From Loxodes magnus (Eukaryota; Ciliophora; Karyorelictea; Loxodida; Loxodidae), in the NCBI GenBank assembly GCA_946699065.1, contig CAMPDV010000359.1, positions 62,001-126,000 of the forward strand: a stretch of DNA of 64,000 bases, written 5' to 3'. The translations under genes were made by a program, and so were the position numbers. A model generated the notes under the pieces. The model was not told the DNA's origin and did no database searches. It saw nothing but the letters and a program-made list of their open reading frames with translations. Numbering within the stretch: position 1 is the first letter of the stretch; each line of letters opens with the position of its first letter. Below are positions 36,646 to 45,579 of the stretch, piece by piece.

Positions 36646-37449
36646 CCTTTTGAGTACTACATAGCAATGAGATATTTAAAGTTTTACGTAAAATTATGAT
36701 AAGAAACATAAGCAAATCCTGACTCTGATATTACCTTTTTATTTAACAAAGCAAAAATAGCTAATCTGAAATATTTTAAAAACTTGGAGAAATTAACTTA
36801 ACTTTTTGAAATAGATGTATAGAATATTGAAGACAGCAAATTATTTTTGAGTAAAGCTTATAACAAAATCTAAGAGAAGTTCTTTTAAGATGCTACAGAA
36901 AAGATGAGATCAATGTAAACTGCACACTTTTACTTTGAAGATATTAATAAAGAAACAAGATAGTTTCCATTTTATACATATACGAAACTAAATAAATTTA
37001 TGATTAGAGAAATAATTTCTATTTATAAATTTAGAACCTTTTGCTATAATTTCTAATACGACTTATAACAAAGACACTTCAAAATCAAATACTCTGAGAT
37101 TTGCATATGTGGAGAATTAGATAGCTTTGTTCATATTGAATCATGTGAAGCTCTACAAGATCTTATTTAGGAATTTAAAGATTTTAAAAATTACGACCTA
37201 ATAAAAATGTTAACATATAATTAAAGTTATCTTATTCTTAATTTCCCTACTTAAAAACAGCTAAGAGAAATAGATTTTAGAATTAAAAGCTTCCATTAAC
37301 AATTATTGAAGAGAAGAATTGAAATCCTATAGTGGAATGAGGAAATACTACAGTGGCAGAACGATTTGGATAAAGTTGTAGCAGTAGAAGGAGAAGAACA
37401 AGAACAAGAACAAGAACAAGAAGAAAAAGAAAAAGAACATGAGCAATGA
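36646..37449 (+). mobile_element. 5'-truncated LINE ORF2 (3' end) with 15-bp target duplication
   Basis: In-frame from the insertion point to TGA 37447-37449. The product includes RHFKIKYSEICICGELDSFV followed by HIESCEAL. This is a CxC...HxxxC finger like those ending the LINE ORF2s at 20.5 kb and 53.3 kb. The Glu/Gln/Lys-rich tail ends HEQ. A 15-bp direct repeat ATTATTGATAAACTA lies at 36631-36645 and 37546-37560, and the inserted segment ends in TTA repeats. This is the signature of target-primed insertion. The insertion sits between two divergent zinc-knuckle genes. Confidence 0.75.
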
Positions 37450-37565
37450 ATAAAATAGGAATGATGAATTAGATGTAAAATAAACAGTTTTATTATCTAT
37501 ATGAAAATATAGTAAAGACATATTAAATGATATTATTATTATTATATTATTGATAAACTAAAAAA

Positions 37566-38350
37566 ATGGTTGAATGTTTCAAAAAGGGATTTTATAACAG
37601 CTCTGTGAAGAAGAGAAATCCAGAAACAACTTCTCATCAGTCTTCTTACACCTAACAATAACCTTTTTCTACTTAATAACCTGGAATATAACAAGAAGAA
37701 CTGAAACAGCCTAAGAAAGCGACACATACTGAAACGCCAACGTCAGATGAATAGACAAGGAAGCAGATAAAATCTACCCTTCACCAACAGGTCTCTGATG
37801 TCAATCCTTCTGGCTAAACGAGCATGGAGTAGCTCATCAAAGTGGTCCTAAACCTCTAAGAAAAAGATCAGGAAGATCAGGAAGGAGAACGAGAATCTAT
37901 CACAACTGATCCAGCATGGATTGCAAGATAACTTTAGATTTCAGAATGGCTAATTAAGAAAGGGAGATTGACGCCTTATAAAAGTATCAGCAGGAGTAGT
38001 TTAACCAGGCTAACTCATAATGTAAAGGACACAAGACTAGAATCAACAGATTGAAAGCATCTTGTAAAGTCAGAGAAGCTAGCAGATCCCATTAGAGTAG
38101 GTAAATTCTAATAAGATGAAGATTGAAAGGAACCCTCAGCAAGAAAAAATAAATGAACCAAAACTCAAGATTTAGAAATTATGCTACTACTGTAAAGATA
38201 AATAACACCTTTGGAAGAATTGTAACGAATTTAGAAAAGTCAAAGAGAAATCTTAGAAGAAATAATTATAATAATAAAGAAGAAAAAGAAAAATTAGATC
38301 TGGTGTAATGATAAAAGGTCAGTTTACAGATTTAAGAAGACCTCGAAAAT
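37566..38350 (+). pseudogene. Zinc-knuckle gene, type MVECFKKGFY, frameshifted (arm 1 copy)
   Basis: ATG 37566; product starts MVECFKKGFYNSSVKKRNPE. Blocks homologous to the intact copy at 43322 follow in more than one frame (MEQLIKVVLNLQEKD, then a coiled coil), and a complete knuckle CYYCKDKQHLWKNC lies at 38182-38223. At least two frame changes are needed. The arm 2 copy (57676-56880) shares them where compared, so decay preceded the duplication. The minus-strand frame 37727-37542 is a shadow. Confidence 0.6.
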
Positions 38351-38529
38351 AAAAGAACTTCTAATATAAAAAATCAAAAGAAAAGATAATTAAACGTAGT
38401 AAATACTACAAGAAAAAAGAATATAACAATAAACCTAAAAAAATATAAAAAAATGAAAAAATTGTAAAATATTAAAAAATATTAAAATTAATGTTAAAGT
38501 GGTTGTGGAATAATAAAAAAAGCAAACAA

Positions 38530-39003
38530 AAAAACAATACTAATAAACTAATCTCTTAATCCAATTCTTCTTCACTATCAAAATACTCTTTCTTACCTTC
38601 TTCTATTTTATGAGCAACTACTGAAATTATTTTTATTTATCTTCCGCTTATATATACCAAGTCTAACCTTATAGCAGTATTTAATAATAGATAATGTATT
38701 ATTTACATTTAATAAATATACTTTTAAATACAAATTAAAATATATTAAATGTATATCTTCAATTTTCATTTTCATTGCTACTCTATCCCATACTCTTCCT
38801 GCTACATCATATTCAAGTGAATATGCTCTAAACTTATTTCATCCATTCAAATCTATCATTACATTAAATTATCTTTCTCCATAGTGGCATTTAAAGAATA
38901 GAGTTACTTCACATGATGCACGAACTACTTTCATATCCTTTAATTTCCAATTCTTTAATATTAAATTTTATGTTTCTTTGTGAAGCATTTTACATATAAA
39001 CAT
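38530..39003 (-). CDS. Unknown protein with 37-nt intron (arm 1 copy)
   Basis: ATG at 39003 on minus; exon 1 to 38658. A 37-nt intron (38621-38657, GTATAT...TTCAG) restores the frame into VVAHKIEEGKKEYFDSEEEL. The product has a compact mixed N-terminal domain (VVRASCEVTLFFKCHYGER, DLNGWNKFRAYSLEYDVAGR) in which one Trp is TGA. An acidic stretch and a hydrophobic C-terminus follow (SLLVLFFCLLFLLF), perhaps a tail anchor. The arm 2 copy (56238-56710) has the same exon lengths and splice sites. The stop is not clear. No family recognised. Confidence 0.5.
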
Positions 39004-39328
39004 CTTTCTATTATAAAAAAATGGTCCCAAAAAGTAATCATCACTTATCTAGTTAAGCAAAGCTCAAAATGATTACTTAATCTATCTGGAATTTCTCTTA
39101 AGTGAGAACCAAAAGCTATAATATTCGATTCAAGAGCTACAAAGAAATATAATAGTCCTATAGAATAACATCACTGGAATTCACATCAATAGCAAAGAGA
39201 TTAACATGTAACTTCATCTTATTCCTTCGACTGAACAAATTAATTAGAGAATTTAAGCGAAAAAAGCAAAATTAGAGATTTTTCGATAATAAAATAAGTA
39301 AATTTGTGAAAATTGGGTTTCTTAGATC

Positions 39329-39780
39329 ATGCAAAATCAAGGAAACAATCCGATGGACATAGAAGAAATATACCATAGTAATTTACTATCAGGAAAACAA
39401 AAATCGTATGCTGATACTTAAAAAAATGGGCTCAAGATAAGAGACTGTTGGCAGTTATTAAAAAAGTATGAATACGAAATCCAAAAATAATGGTATAATT
39501 TAAACAAGTTGTGATGCACACAAGATTGCAGAATATTCAGAAAAAAATGATTTTAAAGCACTTAGAATGTTCCCTAATCTCAAGCAGATAGTAAGTAATT
39601 TCAACAGAAGCCAGTTAGGATTCGACACAAAAGAGATACTGAGAAAGAAAAGATTCAGATTTATCAAGAGACATGATAACGAAGAATAGAAATTTAAAGT
39701 AGAAGATTAATTTTTTAAACTTAACAAACTTTTGATTCGTGACAAAACTAATGATGTTGAAGTCACGTTAATCTATTACT
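39329..39780 (+). pseudogene. Hypothetical ORF MQNQGNNPMDIEE, frame changes (arm 1 copy)
   Basis: ATG 39329; starts MQNQGNNPMDIEEIYHSNLL. After about 65 residues the coherent reading moves to another frame (KNDFKALRMFPNLKQIVSNF, EILRKKRFRFIK, DQFFKLNKLLIRDK). The second half matches the second half of the interrupted ORF at 24793-25850. The arm 2 copy runs 55913-55462 on minus. Unknown function; possibly part of a mobile element, since the copies are dispersed. Confidence 0.35.
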
Positions 39781-40815
39781 ATTTTTTTCTTTTTTTACAA
39801 TGTTTAATTTCCTATGTATAGATTTAGATGAATTTAGAGCCTAATTAGTTTGAAATTTTCAAGTTATTTAATATTAAAATTTTAGATTCATTTTTATAAA
39901 AAAAGTATTATAATAAACTTATGTTAATGATCTCTTTGAAACTCGCTATATAACAACTCTAATTAATAATTTTTTTGTGAGTGGCTAAATAATCAATTTT
40001 AGTTAAAACGATATCTTTCTTTATTTGAGGCTATTTCTACAACATATAGAGGAAAATGTTAATTTGTATCTTTATTTTTTCCTCTATTTTACTAAATTAA
40101 TTTTTATTTTTCTTTAATCCTTAAATTTACTATGTTGCGATAATTTGGATTAATTTATTTTTAAAGCAAATAAAAATAAATTAAATTAAGTTTATATTTG
40201 CGGTTATTCAAATTGAAGATAATAATCAATTTTAATAAATTTAATATATATCTTTGCTTATTTTTAACTTAGTTTTATGGTTTTTTATTATAAATCAAAT
40301 AGATTTTTTAAATATCTTATGAAAATCAAGATTTTCAAAGCTAGTTTATGAATAAAGTTAATGCTTTTTATCGAACAATTTCTAAATAATAAATTTACTT
40401 TTTACTCTATTTTATTTATTTAAATGGGAGTTAAATTTAAAAGTTTATTAGTCATTTTTACTTTTTTCTTATTTGTCTTATTTTAAGAATATAAATTAAA
40501 TTTAAGTTACTTTTTTAGTTCAAGAAGATTAAGTTTTAAATAAAGCACAAGATATAAAAGTAAATTAAATATAATTGAAAAATAGCTAATCTTATTATAA
40601 ATAATATACAAGCAAATACTATCAAAAACACTTAGAAGATGATATAAGTAGATAGAAATAAGATATTAAGATAGTCATAGTAATTTAAATTAAATTGTTT
40701 TGTATAGTGATTATTAGTATGCATATTTTCAAAATTTATAATTTAAATTATTTTAAAGCGAAGATTATTAACTTTTTGCCTTTTTTATGCAATTGCATGA
40801 TATATAAATCTCTGA
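39781..40815. other. AT-rich stretch shared by both arms, nothing recognised
   Basis: The sequence is conserved between the arms only as part of the duplication. No motif or RNA seen. Confidence 0.5.
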
Positions 40816-40855
40816 AGTCCTATGGTGTAATGATAGTACTTCGGACTCTCTAAAT
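40816..40855 (+). pseudogene. 5' half of a tRNA-Gln-like gene (arm 1)
   Basis: AGTCCTATGGTGTAATGATA followed by GTACTTCGGACTCTCTAAAT matches the acceptor strand, D-arm and 5' anticodon arm of eukaryotic tRNA-Gln. If CT is duplicated by mistake, the loop would read CTCTAAA, with anticodon CTA or TTA depending on alignment, that is a UAG/UAA-reading tRNA-Gln. No T-arm or 3' acceptor strand follows. The same half lies in arm 2 at 54429-54390. Confidence 0.5.
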
Positions 40856-40863
40856 TTTTTCCA

Positions 40864-41108
40864 ACTTTGTTTACTCTCAAAATTTTCTCGTAGTGCAAAA
40901 ATATGAGCAAAAAAATATTTGATTTTTTTCTATTCGAAAATCATTTTATTATTCTCTACTTCTTAAAACCATTTTTAAAATTATTTCCCTTCTTTCAAAT
41001 CTCTATCCCTTATTTTTTTTAACTTAGTCCGTCCCGAAAATCTTCTGCTGCATAAAATTCAAAGCAAAAAAAAAAATAAATTTTTCACGATTTCATGCTT
41101 TACATACT
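40864..41108 (+). other. About 245 bp present in arm 1 but absent from arm 2
   Basis: Arm 2 joins TTTTCCAACTT directly to TTCTCTCCTTTTTC; arm 1 has some 245 bp between these. The insert contains TAGTCCGTCCCGAAAATCTT, of which related versions recur at about 43143 and 44228. It may be an insertion in arm 1 or a deletion in arm 2. No clear terminal repeat was found. Confidence 0.5.
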
Positions 41109-41683
41109 CTTATCTCTCCTTTTTCTTTAGATCAAAAAAAATCCTCAGAAAATAATAAAATAGGAGAAAATTTTTTTATTCAGAATTTCATTTTTTAGTA
41201 TTTAAATTTTAAATTAAGTTTTGTTTTGCTTGGAAGTTTTAATCTTAAGTTACTTTTTTTAAATGCAAAATAAAATATATATATAAATATATAATTAAAA
41301 AATAAGTTTATCAGTCCATCTCAAAAATTCCTCTTTTATTATACACCCTGTTTAAAAATATAAGCAGACTTAAAAATATTAATTATCCTAAATATTTTTA
41401 TAAAAATTTAAATAAAAAAAGTAAAATGTAAAATTATTTTGGATTTAATAATAAAACCTAAATAGTTTTGATTAGTCATCTTTTTTTAAATACTATAAAT
41501 AAAAATCACAATATTCAATTGCAAATTGATATACTCGTTTTGACAAAATTTCAAAACCAATAATATAACCTGCTATAATAACCTAAATATTAAATTGCTA
41601 AAGATTTTTGAATTTTTTTTAATAACTGAAAAAAAAGAATAAATATATTAGCTTTAATAAAAACAATAACCTCTTAAGTTTTA

Positions 41684-42464
41684 TCAACTTTCCTGCATAT
41701 AAATTTAACTAAATTTATCTAGCTTAAATAACTAATTATTTTTAAATGTAAAATTTAAAAATTGACTGCTGAATGCACTTGCTCAGTTTCCAACCTTCCA
41801 TCTTCTCACAGTGTCGTCATAAGCTCCAGATGCCAACCATCTATTATCACTACTTAATGCTATAGATTGAATTAATTTTGTATGTTCTTTAGAGTCTAAA
41901 TACACTTACCCATATTAAAGTTCACATCTTAATCGTTTTAATATAAGATCCAGAAAAAATAACACTTGAATCAGTACTGATCTAAATACTTGATACAGTA
42001 CTTGAATGACCTTCCAGAATTAGATTAAGCTGACCAGTCTGGAAATCCCATATTTTTATCGATTTTTCTCAACTTTCGGAGACAATTAATTTCATATCAT
42101 TTGTTAAAGCTACTGATGATACTGAATCCGAATGACCCTTTAAAGTTCTCGTACAGCTTCCAGTCAGGAAATTCCACATCTTTATCGTGTTATCGGCACT
42201 TCTGGAGACTGCTCATTTCATGTAATTTGCTAAAGCTACTAATCTAGCGCAATACGAACGATCCGTCAATACTTAATCTAAAATACTAAAGAAATACCTT
42301 TACTTTTGTCATAGCTGATCTTATTAACAAGTTTTTAAAAGCGTAAGTTTGGCAGAATTTCATATTTGAAAAAAGAAGAGGTATTCTTCTAAGGGAATTA
42401 TTTCTTTGTCTCAAGAGCTTTCATAAAAATTAATTTCAGTAAATTGTATTTCATTTTTCTCCAT
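41684..42464 (-). CDS. WD40-repeat protein, one frame change near the 3' end
   Basis: ATG at 42464 (MEKNEIQFTEINFYESSWD). From there one frame runs through three WD40 repeats: SRSADNTIKMWNFLTGSCTR, TLKGHSDSVSSVALTND, KSIKIWDFQTGQL, LEGHSSTVSSIQIS. TGA codes Trp at MKWAVS. Around 41930-41900 the homology changes frame (GKCIQTLK, then HTKLIQSIALSSDNRWLASG and YDDTVRRWKVG), and the frame closes at TGA 41684-41686. The segment GGTAAGTGTATTTAG at the change looks like a splice site, but no intron length I tried restores the frame. It could be a pseudogene, a sequence error or an odd intron. Probable scaffold protein. Confidence 0.6.
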
Positions 42465-42469
42465 TTTTT

Positions 42470-43321
42470 ATAACTTACTTTAATAATTGCTTAATTAAAG
42501 TAGTAATCTTACATTTCATATTATTATGAATAAGAAAAAGATGTTGATATTGCAAATCAACATTGCATTTAATTAGAAACTATTTTCAAAACCTTCAAGT
42601 AAGAGAAAAAAAAGCTAAGACAGATCTCAAGAATTTGAATAACAAGAGAAGGAATTTACAAGATATAATAACAAACTTAGAGAGAGCAAGTTGATTAACT
42701 TTCTAACAAAAAAGATCGTAACATAAAATTCAAAAAATCTAGCCAGAAATTTTTTTTTAACTTTACTATTTAATTTATTCTCTCATCTAGTTATTTAATA
42801 CTTTATAATTAATTAATTTTTAGAAGAAAAATAATTTGCTTATTTATAATTTGTTCTGAAGCAATTTTGAATCTGTCAATAAACATGAAATATTTATCTT
42901 TTTCTTATTTTTTTTACTATTAGATTTATTATCCTTTCTATATTAAGTAAATTAATAAATTATTATTTAAAAAATAAATAAATGCTGTATAATTACAGTT
43001 TAATATACAAATATTCTTATTAAAAACTTAGAGAGATATAATTAAAAAAATTGTAAAATTAAGCGAAAATTTTTATAACATTATTAAAAAATATCCTAAA
43101 ATCTTTACTTTTTTAACACATATCTACCTTAAAAAGTTTCTTTGTCCGTCCTTAAAAATTCCCGTAGTAAAAATCTTTGAGAAGAACAAAAATTTAATTA
43201 TTAAAATACATTCTTATCTATCAGTCATATCTTACTTAAAGTCTTTTTACTTCAAATGACTTACTTTAATAAGAATAATTCTAAACTTAAAAATTTGATT
43301 CAAAATTTAAAAAATTTAAAA
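42470..43321. other. AT-rich intergenic stretch
   Basis: Contains TCCGTCCTTAAAAATTCCCG (about 43145), related to short words in the arm 1 insert and at 44228. No gene seen. Confidence 0.5.
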
Positions 43322-44188
43322 ATGGAAGGTTTAAAGAAAGGTTTCTACACCACCTCCAAGAAATAGGAGAGGAAACCAGAAGCCACTCTTAATCAGTCGT
43401 CTTACACTTAACCCTAATCTTCTTCTTAATAAGACTAAACTCCGGTGAAGTAATATTAATCTTCTTTACCTAGGGAAGAATATCCAATTGCTAGGACAAG
43501 CCATGAACTCACTCCGTCAACGCAGGTAAAGCCAAGGAAGCAGCCTAAGTAGGCTCTACATTAGGAGGTGTCGAAAGTCTATCCATCCGGGTAGTTAAGC
43601 ATAGAACAACTAATCAAGGTAGTCATAAACCTATAGGAAGAGGTTAAGAAGCTCAAGAGGGAAAATACGAAGCTAATGGATTTAATTGAGCAACAGGATT
43701 CAAGAGAGCTTCGAATGGCAAATTGGGAAAGGGAGATTGACACTCTCTGGAAGTACCAGTAGGAAGAGTTGAAACAGATGAGCGCCTCAATAAAAACGAT
43801 ACAAGATTAGAAAAAGGAAATAATATTAAGTTAGAAACAAGAAATTCCTAAGATCGACAAAATGGAAATAGAAGAAGAGCAGGTAATCAAGATGGAGCCG
43901 GCTAGAAAGATAAAGAAGAAATGTTACTTTTGTAAAAGCCAGAATCATCTGTACAGAAGATGTAAGAAATTCAAGAAAGAATACTGAATTAAAGAAGAAA
44001 AGGAAAGGAACAAACTGTATTGCAATAAAGACGGACAAATATACAAGAAAAAATAAAAACAATCAAGAAATTCAAGAATAGAGAAGATGAGAATTGGGAC
44101 AAGAGAGAATCAAGGAGAAAAACCACCAAGATTAAAAAACTTTTATTTTATGCGGCGGCTTGAAGCTACTTCAGAACATTTAAATTGA
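43322..44188 (+). CDS. Intact Gag-like CCHC zinc-knuckle protein
   Basis: ATG 43322 to TGA 44186-44188, 867 nt, 288 residues, one uninterrupted frame using TAA/TAG as Gln and one TGA as Trp. Layout: MEGLKKGFYTTSKKQERKPE start; Gln/Ser/Pro-rich linker to about residue 85; coiled coil about 95-190 (SIEQLIKVVINLQEEVKKLK); basic stretch; knuckle CYFCKSQNHLYRRC (43922-43963); GQIYKKKQKQ and a basic tail. It is followed directly by tandem TTGAA repeats to about 44208, like a retroposon tail. It is the only clearly intact member of a family with about ten other copies here. Family knowledge points to RNA/DNA binding as in retroelement ORF1/Gag; no polymerase is adjacent. Confidence 0.8.
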
Positions 44189-44208
44189 ATTGAATTGAAT
44201 TGAATTGA

Positions 44209-45579
44209 AAAATTCTAAAATTTTTTGGTTTATCCGGAAAATCTTCTATAATACAAAATGCTGATCTAAAAACAAAAATTAATTTTTTTTACATTTAAAT
44301 TCCAGATTAGCCAATTCAGCAAAAAAATAACTGAGAGAGATTATTAATTAACTTTCTTAAACTCACTTGAACTTAGATTAATAATAAAAAAAAATTTAAA
44401 TTTACTTTTCCACTTAATCTAGTTACAAAAAAATTGAGTTTTTCTATTTTTGCTTTATAAATAAAAAAAATCCTTAACTTATTCCGTTTTTTAAATTCTT
44501 GATCAAAAACTTTTGTAATTTTTCAAACCCCACTTCAAAAAATCAGAAATTTTTCCACTCTCTTCTCTAATTTTTTCCTTCAAAATTTTTCACTTATTCC
44601 GTTTTTAAAATTTTAAAAATTATTTTAAAAATATTCTATTAGAAATTTTTCTATCCTTATTAAAAATTTTTAAATTCAAAAATCTATCCCTACTCACACC
44701 CTTTAAACCCTTTTCACTTTTCCTTATCCCTTTCAAAATTTTTAATTTTTTAATTTAAAAGACTTTATATTTTTTCTATCAAAACCCTTTTAAATAAATT
44801 TTTTTTAAATAGTTTTCCTTTTAAAACTTTTTAATTTAATATTTTTTCTATTCATAATATAATAAATAACAAAAATAATAATATAAATAATATTTCTGAA
44901 ATTCAAATATTTAACTTTATGATTCTATTATCAAATAACTTTAATTAAAAAATACCTAACTAAATTTAAAATAATCAATAAAATATAAATCTCACAAATC
45001 AATTAAAATAATAAAATATTTTTGATTTAAAATCTAAACTAAAATAACAAATATCAAACTTTTATTTTACATATATATATACATTTTGAATTTAAATTTT
45101 TTATTATAAGTACATGAAATTTAAATAAAAAAGTATCTTATAAGCAAATTTAAAAAATTAATGAAAAATAAATTTTATCCTTCTAAGCATAAATTAATAT
45201 GATCATTAATGTATAGATCACTTAAATTAAAACGCAAAAAAACTTAAATACAACTTTTTAAAATTTTAAAAAATAAGAAAACACAATTTTATTATTATTT
45301 TTAGATTACTAAACTCCAAACTTAATTAAAACATACGATAAAATATACACTCCATAGTAGTAAACGAAAATATTTTAATAGCTAACTAAAAAAGGATTAT
45401 AAATGCTCAAAAGATAAATATAAATATTTAAATAAAACCTTTATATTCCTAATATATTTTCATATACTCTATAAAATCAGTTTGTTATTAATACTTGGAA
45501 AGCTTTTTAATTAATTTAAAGATACTAAGATATTTTTATAAATTTTAAACTAAGTAGAGTTTAAATAAAGTATTAAAAG
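44209..45579. other. AT-rich intergenic stretch
   Basis: Poly-T/A-rich DNA with TTATCCGGAAAATCTTC near 44229, related to the words at 41030 and 43145. It lies downstream of both the zinc-knuckle gene and the RING gene. No gene seen. Confidence 0.5.

Larger units (their letters stand above)
31549..41190 (+). repeat. Inverted duplication, arm 1
   Basis: The reverse complement of 54296-64000 matches this segment along its whole length at a few percent divergence. The arms share the tail-anchored protein gene, two tRNAs, two zinc-knuckle genes, a truncated LINE, two small genes and a half tRNA. Homology at the inner end stops near 41190. The outer end is set only by the window edge. Differences: arm 1 has about 245 bp extra at 40864-41108 and keeps about 245 bp at 37116-37360 that arm 2 lost. 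Arm 2 has about 530 bp extra at 60358-60888. Confidence 0.9.

Noticed and set aside
43826-44062. Minus-strand hydrophobic frame
   Set aside because: Antisense of the Lys/Glu-rich part of the intact zinc-knuckle gene.
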